A DNA stretch of 9,591 nt from Candidatus Mediterraneibacter gallistercoris (GTDB taxonomy: Bacteria; Bacillota_A; Clostridia; Lachnospirales; Lachnospiraceae). How positions within the stretch are numbered: position 1 is the first letter of the stretch; each line of letters opens with the position of its first letter. The translations under genes were made by a program, and so were the position numbers. The DNA is taken from positions 1-9,591 of the forward strand of contig DWWI01000170.1 of NCBI GenBank assembly GCA_019119745.1, given 5' to 3'. The notes under the pieces are model-generated. The model searched no databases and had not been told where the DNA came from. It worked only from the letters and a program-made list of their open reading frames with translations. Below are positions 1 to 5,598 of this stretch, piece by piece.

Positions 1-120
1 CCCCGTACTGGTTCGGCGCAGGTCTGATATTTGAAAAACTGCTTACCTTTCCCCGGAATACCTGCAAAAAATAATCCCGATGCTCTTGTCCCGGCTCTTC
101 GAAAAAATAGTCGGTTGGTG

Positions 121-149
121 TTGAAAATACCTCCGATTTAGTATATGAT
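121..149 (+). promoter_or_regulatory. Sigma-A-type promoter ahead of the nitroreductase gene
   Basis: A -35 hexamer TTGAAA (121-126) is followed, after exactly 17 nt, by a -10 hexamer TATGAT (144-149). Both match consensus at 5 of 6 positions. Transcription would begin near 156, about 60 nt before the nitroreductase start codon, so the message would open almost directly with the hairpin at 163-190. No competing promoter of similar quality was seen before pyrB, so this may drive all three genes of the unit. Confidence 0.75.
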
Positions 150-162
150 TAGATGGAATATA

Positions 163-190
163 AGGCAGGTCCTTTTTCCGGGACCTGCCT
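163..190 (+). other. Perfect 10-bp hairpin at the 5' end of the nitroreductase leader
   Basis: AGGCAGGTCC (163-172) and GGACCTGCCT (181-190) form a perfect 10-bp stem with an 8-nt loop. It lies just downstream of the predicted transcription start and before the Shine-Dalgarno at about 203-208. No T-run follows, so it is not a standard intrinsic terminator in this direction. It could be a 5' stabilising stem or a protein-binding operator; the sequence does not decide between them. Confidence 0.6.
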
Positions 191-215
191 GTCTAAAGAA
201 AAGGGAGGTACGCAT

Positions 216-752
216 ATGACTGTTACTGAATGCATTGAAACCCGCAGAAGTATCCGCAGATACAGGCCTGACCCGGTAGATCATTCTCTGCTTGAATCTA
301 TTGTTGCACTGGCCTCTTATTCCCCTTCCTGGAAAAACACACAGATCACCCGTTATACTGCAATCGAAGATCCTTCACTTCTTAAGGAAATTGCAGACCG
401 TTATACCCCAGAATACAATGCAAATATTATCCGCCAGACCCCTGTGCTGATGGCCGTCACTTTTATAAAAGGAAGATGCGGCTTTGAGCGGGACGGTTCC
501 TTTACCACGAAAAAGGGAGACCGCTGGCAGATGTTTGATGTGGGAGTATCCTGTCAGACTTTCTGTCTTGCTGCAAAAGACAAAGGACTTGGCACAGTTA
601 TTATGGGGGTTTTTGACGAAGACGGGATTTCAGATCTGTTACATATTCCGAAGGAGCAGGAGCTCGGCGCACTGATCGCCATCGGATATCCGGACATTGC
701 CCCGGAAGCTCCAAAGAGAAAAAGCGTAGAAGAATTACTTCAGTACAGATAA
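216..752 (+). CDS. Nitroreductase-family FMN-dependent oxidoreductase
   Basis: A 178-aa cytoplasmic flavoprotein of the nitroreductase fold, which uses FMN and NAD(P)H to reduce nitroaromatics, quinones or related electron acceptors; the natural substrate cannot be told. The N-terminal ETRRSIRRY (residues 8-16) is the usual FMN-phosphate-binding RRSxR segment. Residues 36-43 (SPSWKNTQ) match the loop that contacts the flavin, and the C-terminal LGALIAIGYP (150-159) is the closing strand typical of the family. Length is normal for the short members. I chose ATG 216 because a good AAGGGAGG ribosome site sits just upstream; an in-frame ATG at 153 would place the hairpin inside the gene and lies at the transcription start. 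The gap to pyrB is 42 nt, so co-transcription is likely, but a metabolic link with pyrimidine synthesis is not established. Confidence 0.88.
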   Translation: MTVTECIETRRSIRRYRPDPVDHSLLESIVALASYSPSWKNTQITRYTAIEDPSLLKEIADRYTPEYNANIIRQTPVLMAVTFIKGRCGFERDGSFTTKKGDRWQMFDVGVSCQTFCLAAKDKGLGTVIMGVFDEDGISDLLHIPKEQELGALIAIGYPDIAPEAPKRKSVEELLQYR

Positions 753-761
753 AAATAAATC

Positions 762-776
762 AGCGCCAAAGGCGCT
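762..776 (+). other. Short hairpin between the nitroreductase gene and pyrB
   Basis: AGCGCC (762-767) and GGCGCT (771-776) form a 6-bp stem with a three-base AAA loop, with AATA/TATT pairing possible outside it. No T-run follows; the pyrB ribosome site AAGGAGG comes only 6 nt later. It may be a weak terminator or an RNA-processing stem. I see no PyrR-type leader or full attenuator here. Confidence 0.4.
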
Positions 777-794
777 TATTCAAGGAGGTTATTT

Positions 795-1715
795 ATGAGA
801 CATTTGATGAGCCCGCTGGATTTTTCAGTGGAAGAGCTTGAAAAACTTCTGGATCTTGCCCAGGATATTGAGGCAAACCGTGAAAAGTACGCACATGCCT
901 GTGCAGGCAAAAAACTGGCTACTTTGTTTTATGAGCCAAGTACCCGTACCCGCTTAAGCCATGAAGCTGCTATGTTAAACCTGGGCGGCAGCGTTCTCGG
1001 TTTCTCCTCCGCAGACTCCAGCTCTGCATCCAAGGGTGAAAGCGTATCTGACACAATTCGTACCGTCTCCTGCTACGCAGATATCTGCGCCATGAGACAC
1101 CCGAAGGAAGGAGCCCCCATGGTTGCCTGTCAGCACTCCTCTATTCCGGTCATCAATGCCGGAGACGGCGGACATCAGCATCCAACCCAGACACTGACCG
1201 ACCTTCTTACGATCCGGAGCCTGAAAGGCCGCCTGAACAATATGACCATCGGACTGTGCGGCGATCTGAAATTCGGACGTACCGTACATTCTCTGATTAA
1301 CGCGCTTGTACGCTATGAAGGCATCCGCTTTGTTCTGATCTCACCGGAAGAGCTGAGACTTCCGGAATATATCCGTCACGATGTACTGGATAAAAACCAG
1401 ATTCCTTATGAAGAAGTTGTCCGCCTGGAAGACGCGATGCCTTCTCTGGACATCCTCTATATGACAAGAGTTCAGAAAGAACGTTTCTTTAATGAAGAAG
1501 ATTATGTGCGCATGAAAGATTTCTACATTCTGGACAAGGAAAAGATGAAACTTGCTCCGGAAGATATGTATGTTCTTCATCCGCTTCCCAGAGTAAATGA
1601 AATTTCGGTTGAAGTGGACAGCGATCCCCGCGCCGCATATTTCCGCCAGGTACAGTACGGTGTATATGTACGTATGGCGCTGATTCTGACACTGCTGGAT
1701 ATACATGTTGATTAA
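795..1715 (+). CDS. pyrB: Aspartate carbamoyltransferase catalytic chain
   Basis: Joins carbamoyl phosphate to L-aspartate to give N-carbamoyl-L-aspartate, the committed step of pyrimidine synthesis, in the cytoplasm. The 306-aa length is normal. The carbamoyl-phosphate loop STRTR is at residues 49-53, the SKGES loop (mobile lysine K80) at 79-83, R101-H102 follow, HPTQ is at 129-132, the aspartate-binding R225 and Q227 lie in MTRVQKER, and HPLPR at 262-266 closes the active site. All catalytic residues known from the E. coli enzyme appear conserved, so it should be active. The start follows a strong CAAGGAGG site with ideal spacing. pyrI begins 21 nt downstream, so the product most likely assembles as the dodecameric, nucleotide-regulated class B enzyme. 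No UTP- or PyrR-responsive leader was recognised upstream. Confidence 0.97.
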   Translation: MRHLMSPLDFSVEELEKLLDLAQDIEANREKYAHACAGKKLATLFYEPSTRTRLSHEAAMLNLGGSVLGFSSADSSSASKGESVSDTIRTVSCYADICAMRHPKEGAPMVACQHSSIPVINAGDGGHQHPTQTLTDLLTIRSLKGRLNNMTIGLCGDLKFGRTVHSLINALVRYEGIRFVLISPEELRLPEYIRHDVLDKNQIPYEEVVRLEDAMPSLDILYMTRVQKERFFNEEDYVRMKDFYILDKEKMKLAPEDMYVLHPLPRVNEISVEVDSDPRAAYFRQVQYGVYVRMALILTLLDIHVD

Positions 1716-1736
1716 GAAAGAGAAAAGGAGTAAAAA

Positions 1737-2180
1737 ATGGTAGAAAATACATTAAACGTAGGACGCATCTCTGAAGGCTTTGTGCTGGATCATATTGAAG
1801 CCGGAAAGAGCATGGACATCTATAAATACCTTCACCTGGATAAACTGGACTGCTGCGTAGCTATTATTAAAAACGCGCGGAGCAGCAAAATGGGCAAAAA
1901 AGATATTATCAAAATCGAATGCCCCATTGACTTTATGGATCTTGATATCCTCGGCTTTATTGATCACAACATCACAGTCAACATCATTGAAAATGAAGAA
2001 ATCGTAGAAAAAAAGGAACTGAAACTTCCAAAAGAGATCAAAAATGTCATTCGGTGCAGAAATCCAAGATGCATCACATCCATCGAGCAGGAACTGGATC
2101 ACATCTTCGTCCTGACAGATGAGGAAAATCAGGTGTACCGGTGCAAATACTGCGAAGAGAAATACCGCAGGAGAAGATAG
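1737..2180 (+). CDS. pyrI: Aspartate carbamoyltransferase regulatory chain
   Basis: Regulatory subunit of 147 aa that binds ATP/CTP/UTP and confers allosteric control on the PyrB trimers. The N-terminal half is the nucleotide-binding domain. The C-terminal half carries the structural zinc site: C107 and C112 (CX4C) with C136 and C139 (CX2C), which docks onto the catalytic chain. A GGAG ribosome site lies about 7 nt upstream of the ATG, within the 21-nt gap after pyrB, so the two chains are made from one message. The C-terminus ends in a basic KYRRRR run. Length and zinc spacing match family norms; nothing suggests damage. Confidence 0.96.
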   Translation: MVENTLNVGRISEGFVLDHIEAGKSMDIYKYLHLDKLDCCVAIIKNARSSKMGKKDIIKIECPIDFMDLDILGFIDHNITVNIIENEEIVEKKELKLPKEIKNVIRCRNPRCITSIEQELDHIFVLTDEENQVYRCKYCEEKYRRRR

Positions 2181-2270
2181 ATTCGGATTTGCCGGGGAAC
2201 TATGAATGGGGAACCAACGAAAACACCCGGATACTGTTTGATTGATAATCGTATTTGGAAATGAGGTTAG

Positions 2271-2390
2271 AAAAATAAGAACCTGAAAATCAGCGTCAGG
2301 ATTTTACGGCGGGCTCTGTCTGAGCGTATGCGAGTCAGCCCGGTGTAAATCCTGCTTTTAGCTGATTCTAGGTTCCGTTATTTTTCTTAG
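2271..2390 (+). terminator. Long imperfect palindrome ending in a T-run, probable bidirectional terminator
   Basis: Five nested paired blocks fold about 115 nt into one hairpin: AAAAATAA (2271-2278) with TTATTTTT (2378-2385), GAACCT (2279-2284) with AGGTTC (2370-2375), AATCAGC (2288-2294) with GCTGATT (2361-2367), AGGATTTTAC (2298-2307) with GTAAATCCT (2345-2353, one bulge), and CGGGCT (2310-2315) with AGCCCG (2337-2342). The right arm finishes in TTTTTCTT, as for an intrinsic terminator after pyrI, and the left arm gives a U-run on the opposite strand. It is much longer than an ordinary terminator and might instead be a small palindromic repeat element. Confidence 0.6.
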
Positions 2391-2440
2391 TTCATGGAAA
2401 GAACGGAATAAGAATTTCCTGTCCCCTCTTCTGAATAAGT

Positions 2441-2482
2441 CTTATAAAAACTTCTTTTCCGGTTTCTGCTTTTTGCCCGGAA
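2441..2482 (-). terminator. Possible weak terminator for the minus-strand gene at 2506-2718
   Basis: On the minus strand TTCCGG pairs with CCGGAA over a 14-nt loop, and a T-rich stretch follows about 6 nt after the stem. The stem is only 6 bp and the T-run is displaced, so the call is weak; the large palindrome at 2271-2385 could serve instead. Confidence 0.3.
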
Positions 2483-2505
2483 GTACATTTCGACAAAAAT
2501 GAATT

Positions 2506-2718
2506 CTATGCTGTTTCTTCGGAATTTTTTCTGATATTCTCAGCAATGCTTAAAATCTTTTTTGCTGTATCCATATCGTTTTTCCCGATCTGCTGCAGGA
2601 AGCTCTTAATCCGCTCTTCCTTCGGTGCGTCCTGATCGATCACCACATCCCGGATATCCACCAGTTCGTCCCTGCTTACAGTCCTTATATCCACAGCCTT
2701 CATTTCTTCAACCGTCAT
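2506..2718 (-). CDS. Small conserved protein with a DUF6870-like N-terminus
   Basis: A 70-aa protein of unknown function. The N-terminal portion (MTVEEMKAVDIRTV, then ELVDIRDV and APKEERIKSFLQQIG) resembles the small DUF6870-type proteins found in Lachnospiraceae accessory DNA, as far as I recall the family. The C-terminal third (TAKKILSIAENIRKNSEE) is a charged helix that does not look like the usual DUF6870 tail, so this could be a divergent or recombined copy. The start at 2718 is set by a GGAGGTG site four bases upstream; a longer in-frame ORF to 2799 has no such signal. There is no signal peptide and no membrane segment. It stands alone, separated from the operon upstream by a terminator, so it probably has its own promoter, though none stands out. 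Confidence 0.65.
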   Translation of the reverse strand: MTVEEMKAVDIRTVSRDELVDIRDVVIDQDAPKEERIKSFLQQIGKNDMDTAKKILSIAENIRKNSEETA

Positions 2719-2840
2719 ATGGCACCTCCATCTCTCGATTTTGGAGACAGAGCTAAAATAAAACGGATCATCTCTGCCGGATGCGGTTCTGCCTCTCACA
2801 TCCCAGACAAAGAAAATCCGATGTTTAAAACCCTTATATG

Positions 2841-2885
2841 AAAAAAACCTGCCGTCATCTACTTTTTACAGACAACCGCAGGTTT
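2841..2885 (-). terminator. Intrinsic terminator of the NERD/HNH operon
   Basis: Read on the minus strand, AAACCTGC (2885-2878) pairs with GCAGGTTT (2852-2845). The stem continues inward past a G-G mismatch through GTTGTCT with AGATGAC (two G-U pairs) to a loop of about 9 nt. A run of T residues follows at once. It lies about 50 bp after the stop codon of the last gene (2936), so it closes the five-gene minus-strand operon and isolates the small gene at 2506-2718. Confidence 0.8.
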
Positions 2886-2935
2886 AACATCACCTCTCGA
2901 TTATTATTGATTTATTGTCTACCGCTATCTTTTTC

Positions 2936-3154
2936 TTACAGATACTGATGCAGCCATTCTGGCATGTTTGGATCATCTAATGCCCAGGAATCCTCTTCGT
3001 GCTCATCTTTTTCCCAGTTATTTTCATCACCATCAAAGGATTTCTGCCGATGGCACTTGTACTTTACAACTCGATCGCCCTCCAAACGATACTCGTTCCA
3101 ATAATAATTTTGCTTCCCGTAGCCCTTCCATTCATTGGTCGTGTATATTGTCAT
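2936..3154 (-). CDS. Hypothetical 72-aa acidic protein, last gene of the NERD/HNH operon
   Basis: I do not recognise this protein. It is 72 aa, rich in aromatic residues at the N-terminus ([19 protein letters not shown]) and strongly acidic in the second half ([17 protein letters not shown]), with no signal peptide, transmembrane stretch or cysteine pair. The start has a GGAGGG site 8 nt upstream, and the gene begins 13 nt after the HNH gene ends, so it is translated from the same message. An acidic partner beside a nuclease gene could be a DNA mimic or inhibitor, but that rests only on composition and position. Transcription ends about 50 bp downstream at the stem-loop at 2841-2885. Confidence 0.7.
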   Translation of the reverse strand: MTIYTTNEWKGYGKQNYYWNEYRLEGDRVVKYKCHRQKSFDGDENNWEKDEHEEDSWALDDPNMPEWLHQYL

Positions 3155-3167
3155 ATTCGTAGCCCTC

Positions 3168-3389
3168 CTATATTTTCAGAATGTCAATCTTGCCATTGTG
3201 GACATCATTATGGTGTTTACGGCAGAGGGCGATGATATTATCCGTCAAAGCCACACCACTAAACTGATGGTCAATTATGTGGTGACCTTCCACCTGGTCT
3301 CTCGAACCACATATCTGACAAACATTCCTGTCTCTTTCCCTTCCAGCCTTCTGTGCCTTTGTGTGTGCTGCCGATCTTTTCCTTGCCAT
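3168..3389 (-). CDS. Small HNH endonuclease
   Basis: A 73-aa stand-alone HNH nuclease, expected to cut DNA with one divalent metal held by a beta-beta-alpha fold. C24-C27 (CQIC) and C56-H59 form the zinc-type knuckle, the catalytic histidine pair is in EGHHIID (residues 35-41), the central asparagine is N51 in TDNIIALC, and the final histidines lie in KHHNDVH (58-64). The basic N-terminal 22 residues ([15 protein letters not shown]) may bind DNA. ATG 3389 is preferred because GGAGGG lies 8 nt upstream; ATG 3395 and GTG 3398 are too close to that site. The Shine-Dalgarno is formed by the last codons of the preceding gene, so the two are coupled. The family includes homing, phage-packaging and restriction enzymes, so the exact target is unknown. 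Confidence 0.85.
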   Translation of the reverse strand: MARKRSAAHTKAQKAGRERDRNVCQICGSRDQVEGHHIIDHQFSGVALTDNIIALCRKHHNDVHNGKIDILKI

Positions 3390-3394
3390 ATCCA

Positions 3395-3589
3395 TCACCC
3401 TCCAATCTGCTTAGTACCTTTTTGTAACAATGCACCTATGCTTGACATAAACCCTGATGCTACTGTTCCCCTTCCCAGAGGGGCGTTCTTTTGTTTGGAC
3501 TTAAGAATGTCCTTCGTTATCTGAGCAGCCTGATTATCAGTAAGGCCTGATATAATTGCTACAACTGCTTTATCCTTTTTCCCTGCCAT
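3395..3589 (-). CDS. Hypothetical 64-aa protein of the NERD/HNH operon
   Basis: I do not recognise this protein. After a lysine-rich start (MAGKKDKAV) it has a probable helix (TDNQAAQITKDILKSKQK, residues 16-33) and a glycine-rich tail. There is no signal peptide or membrane helix. ATG 3589 is chosen because GGAGGTG sits 6-7 nt upstream; the alternative GTG 3598 lies inside that ribosome site. The gap from the 70-aa gene is 12 nt. The terminal Gly-Gly is encoded by GGAGGG, the ribosome site of the next gene, so it need not have meaning at protein level. The small size, basic charge and position before a nuclease gene would fit an accessory DNA-binding partner, which is speculation. Confidence 0.7.
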   Translation of the reverse strand: MAGKKDKAVVAIISGLTDNQAAQITKDILKSKQKNAPLGRGTVASGFMSSIGALLQKGTKQIGG

Positions 3590-3601
3590 AATCAGCACCT
3601 C

Positions 3602-3814
3602 CTAAAATGTTGTAATGGTCACATCACCAGCTTTCGTCTGAGCAATATTATCGCCATATCCTATAGTTACAATGTTCTCCGGATCAACCCTTATTATCTC
3701 TCCATCCTTAAAAATTGGAATGATATCAACCTCTCCGCCCTTTCGTTCAACTGCGATAAAATCTGATGTGACATTGATCACACGGTCACCTTTCCTCAAA
3801 ATATTGATTGTCAT
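3602..3814 (-). CDS. Hypothetical 70-aa beta-rich protein of the NERD/HNH operon
   Basis: I do not recognise this protein. Its pattern of short alternating hydrophobic stretches separated by turns (LRKGDRVINV, FIAVERKGG, VDIIPIFKDGEII, PENIVTIGYGD) suggests a small all-beta domain, perhaps SH3- or OB-like, without membrane segments or cysteines. The start follows a GGAGG site that overlaps the last codons and stop of the NERD gene; only 2 nt separate the two genes, so translation is probably coupled. Strict linkage to the NERD protein suggests a partner or assembly factor, but nothing in the sequence proves it. Confidence 0.7.
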   Translation of the reverse strand: MTINILRKGDRVINVTSDFIAVERKGGEVDIIPIFKDGEIIRVDPENIVTIGYGDNIAQTKAGDVTITTF

Positions 3815-3816
3815 AA

Positions 3817-4848
3817 TTATCTACCTCCTTCTCTGATTACGCTGATAGCCACAGTAGAAATAGCTACCGCTGTCACCGCTGCACTTCCTGCATAGCCCAC
3901 ATACCTGGATGTGAAAACATTCTCCAGTACAGTCCATACGTTCTTCTTTTCGATAACCACCTCCTGTTTGTATTCCTGCTCTTCCACTTTTGCCGATGCC
4001 TCTTCAAGTATTGCCATTAAAGTTGCAAAATCTATCTTGTACTGTGCTACATCAAAGTCTAACGGATACGCTTCTTTGCATTCGGCTTCTTTGATGAGTC
4101 CCTCAATATGTTCCAATTCTTCCTCCCTCCTGCTTGTACTTCTCTTAAATCCATCGATGATGTATGCCAGCTGGCTTACGAAGCAAGTTCTGATTCCGCA
4201 ATACTTGTTCTGAACCTCAATTCTGTTATCCGTAAATACAACTATACTTTTAATCTGAATATCCTCTATTCCATCATCGGCAAGCACCTTCTTTAAAACT
4301 TCTTCCTTAAAGTTCATCTTCTCAGCAATGTTGCAATCCCATCTGAGATATTCACCGGTTCTGTAGTAGTCACCGTTCTCGTCTATGAAGATATTCTTGG
4401 CAGTGTTTTTCACTTCAACGATTGTAACTACACCTGGGGTAATAACTATTGCATCTAGTTCTGTATGATGATTACCATCACTGAGTTCCACATTCTTAAG
4501 AATGATATTCTTGGAGCGGATGTGCTGAAGAACACTAAACGCCTTTGCTTCACCTCTCTTTCCAGAGATTTCAGCTTTGATCAGGTTACAGAGAGTTTTA
4601 GATCCATCTTCGAATCTCTGCAGTTCATCGTCCGCTACATTTCCACAATCCTGATTAAGCTGTTCAAGATGTCTTTCAACATCCCAAATCTTTAGATCAG
4701 CTGTAGAAACGTGCTCACCATTGAAGGTAAGTCCCACGATCTCCTGTTGAAGTGCGAACATTTCTGTAAGCAGTTCGTTTTTCTGGTACTTGTCCTTAGA
4801 AAAGGATTTCATAGTTTCCACTATTTCGTTCACTCTATTTGTCTTCAT
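3817..4848 (-). CDS. NERD-domain nuclease-like protein with C-terminal membrane anchor
   Basis: A 343-aa protein. Residues 1-90 are largely helical and charged. The NERD domain (nuclease-related, PD-(D/E)XK-like fold) spans about 94-235, with GKRGE (96-100), the acidic ELD (130-132) and the EVK core (145-147), so the presumed metal-binding and catalytic residues D132, E145 and K147 are present. A charged helical segment (about 239-300) leads to a hydrophobic stretch (about 316-338, YVGYAGSAAVTAVAISTVAI) that ends five residues before the C-terminus. The protein may therefore be tail-anchored with its nuclease domain in the cytoplasm. I chose ATG 4848 for its AAAGGAGG site at 8-nt spacing; an in-frame upstream ATG at 4917 lacks one. 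It is the first gene of the five-gene operon. NERD proteins are linked to DNA processing and occur in defence loci; the substrate here is unknown. Confidence 0.82.
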   Translation of the reverse strand: MKTNRVNEIVETMKSFSKDKYQKNELLTEMFALQQEIVGLTFNGEHVSTADLKIWDVERHLEQLNQDCGNVADDELQRFEDGSKTLCNLIKAEISGKRGEAKAFSVLQHIRSKNIILKNVELSDGNHHTELDAIVITPGVVTIVEVKNTAKNIFIDENGDYYRTGEYLRWDCNIAEKMNFKEEVLKKVLADDGIEDIQIKSIVVFTDNRIEVQNKYCGIRTCFVSQLAYIIDGFKRSTSRREEELEHIEGLIKEAECKEAYPLDFDVAQYKIDFATLMAILEEASAKVEEQEYKQEVVIEKKNVWTVLENVFTSRYVGYAGSAAVTAVAISTVAISVIREGGR

Positions 4849-4918
4849 GTTATGTTCCTCCTTTACTGGTAGTTGTTTTCCGTTTCTTTGTAATGTCAGT
4901 ATAATCCTTAGTTGCATT

Positions 4919-4947
4919 TTTATCTATATTATTTCCAGTTCTTGCAA
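4919..4947 (-). promoter_or_regulatory. Candidate promoter of the NERD/HNH operon
   Basis: On the minus strand TTGCAA (4947-4942) is followed after 17 nt by GATAAA (4924-4919), each matching consensus at four of six positions with ideal spacing. It would start transcription about 60-65 nt before the NERD start codon. The -35 box overlaps one of the GTTGC motifs that recur in this region, which suggests regulation. Other weak -10-like boxes exist nearby, so the assignment is tentative. Confidence 0.4.
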
Positions 4948-4993
4948 CCGCAGCAATAATGTTGCAATTATGCCGTGATAAAATCAATTATGC

Positions 4994-5029
4994 ACAACTC
5001 TCGCAACTGTTTCGCAACTATGGAGCAAC
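4994..5029 (-). repeat. GTTGC iterons upstream of the NERD operon
   Basis: On the minus strand GTTGC occurs at 5029-5025, 5018-5014 and 5007-5003, exactly 11 bp apart, with a fourth related copy GTTGT at 4998-4994 and further GCAAC/GCAAT words at 4944-4948 and 4964-4968. Spacing of one helical turn would place them on one face of DNA, as in an operator array. The IS66 end lies only 4 bp beyond the last copy, so the array may have been cut by that insertion. Confidence 0.45.
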
Positions 5030-5081
5030 GTCTGTAAGCGCCAAATATTCCTGCGGATTTCCTGATCCTCAAGTTTTACCT

Positions 5082-5125
5082 ATAATTGTAGTCGAAAGAT
5101 ATTTAGACTATTTCACTACAATTAT
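5082..5125 (+). promoter_or_regulatory. Perfect 11-bp inverted repeat abutting the tnpA ribosome site
   Basis: ATAATTGTAGT (5082-5092) and ACTACAATTAT (5115-5125) are perfect inverted copies separated by 22 nt; a G-U and a C-G pair can extend the stem into the first bases of the GGAGG site (5126-5130). A weak -35 (TTGTAG 5086-5091) and -10 (TATTTC 5109-5114) sit within it, so it may be an operator, or a hairpin that blocks tnpA translation from transcripts entering from outside. Confidence 0.5.
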
Positions 5126-5137
5126 GGAGGATAGGTT

Positions 5138-5548
5138 ATGGCAGGTACTCGCAAAGCCCGGGTTCCGATGGCGGAACAGATCCGGCTTATCAATGAATGC
5201 CGCAAAAGCGGCATGACAGATGCTGACTGGTGTCGTGAAAACGACATTGCAGTAAGCACCTTTTACAACTGGGTCAGCCGCTGTCGGAAAGCGGCAGCGG
5301 ATCAGATCCCGGCTGCGAATTATGGTCATCTTGAGGTCCCCCGCCCGAAACAGGACGTGGTTCCCATTGACATTGTTCCGGATCATATTCCGGAACAGCA
5401 TACAGCATCACAGATGCAAAACGCGTACCTTGACAATTCACATACGATTGAAGTTGCTATAAAGGATATCACAGTCCGCATCAGCAATGATGCAGATCCG
5501 GTCCTGCTCACCAGGACATTCCGACTGCTTCAGGAGCTCTCATGTTAG
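5138..5548 (+). CDS. tnpA: IS66-family accessory protein TnpA
   Basis: A 136-aa IS66 first-ORF protein, required together with TnpB and the TnpC transposase for IS66 transposition; its biochemical role is not well defined. A helix-turn-helix of the transposase-helper type covers residues about 10-52 (MAEQIRLINECRKSG, then WCRENDIAVSTFYNWVSRC). The rest is a linker followed by a short beta-rich C-terminal part (IEVAIKDITVRIS). ATG 5138 follows GGAGG with 7-nt spacing. The stop overlaps the tnpB start (ATGTTAG), so the two are translationally coupled as usual in this family. The gene looks intact even though tnpB is interrupted. Confidence 0.88.
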   Translation: MAGTRKARVPMAEQIRLINECRKSGMTDADWCRENDIAVSTFYNWVSRCRKAAADQIPAANYGHLEVPRPKQDVVPIDIVPDHIPEQHTASQMQNAYLDNSHTIEVAIKDITVRISNDADPVLLTRTFRLLQELSC

Positions 5549-5598
5549 GGGATATCTCCGGACTTGAGAAGATCTACATTGTCTGCGGTTACACCGAT
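5542..5598 (+). pseudogene. tnpB: IS66 tnpB, 5' fragment (codons 1-19)
   Basis: Encodes the first 19 residues of IS66 TnpB (MLGDISGLEKIYIVCGYTD), starting inside the tnpA stop codon. The family motif continues as MRKSIDGL, which is found at 9075. Reading into the inserted element adds 16 foreign codons (start YPRRIII) before a stop at 5647-5649, giving a 35-aa nonfunctional product. Together with the 3' fragment the gene totals 113 codons, a normal TnpB length with no base lost, so the only damage is the insertion. Confidence 0.92.
5591..5598 (+). other. Left copy of the 8-bp direct repeat at the RIT junction
   Basis: ACACCGAT here recurs at 9067-9074. These bases belong to tnpB (end of the Tyr codon, Thr and Asp), and joining this copy directly to 9075 restores the tnpB frame. 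The octamer also continues the element's terminal inverted repeat, because the right end carries ATCGGTGT at 9041-9048. It is therefore either a duplicated target or the shared core of attL and attR. Confidence 0.8.

Larger units (their letters stand above)
2181..2505. other. Intergenic region between convergent pyrI and the small gene at 2506-2718
   Basis: No open reading frame of convincing quality is present in these 325 bp. The stretch holds a large imperfect palindrome (2271-2385) and a weaker inverted repeat (TTCCGG 2457-2462 with CCGGAA 2477-2482) that could end transcription of the minus-strand gene. The remainder is AT-rich and featureless to my reading. It marks the boundary between the core pyr genes and the accessory block. 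Confidence 0.7.

Noticed and set aside
1..120. Possible end of an upstream gene: a forward frame open from 3 to a stop at 72-74, and a minus-strand frame open across 1-117.
   Set aside because: Both are too short and neither shows a recognisable motif. The minus-strand frame has no start codon that I could find near its GGAGG-like sequence at 130-135. No feature can be supported in this stretch apart from the promoter that follows.
975..1752. Minus-strand open frames opposite pyrB.
   Set aside because: They are mirror frames of a strongly conserved gene, lack ribosome sites and show no domain.
2719..2799. Upstream 27-codon extension of the small minus-strand protein.
   Set aside because: The shorter start at 2718 has a GGAGGTG site at good spacing; the extension has none and its residues look unlike a conserved domain.
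3395..3400. C-terminal Gly-Gly of the 64-aa protein, which might suggest a ubiquitin-like modifier.
   Set aside because: The two glycine codons are GGA GGG, which form the Shine-Dalgarno of the following HNH gene. The residues are explained by that constraint, and the protein is not clearly beta-grasp.
5566..5572. GAGAAGA in tnpB just left of the RIT junction, identical to the internal boxes of the element.
   Set aside because: It encodes Glu-Lys of TnpB in normal register (residues 9-10) and lies outside the insertion. A 7-base match is easily chance, so I did not treat it as part of the recombination site.
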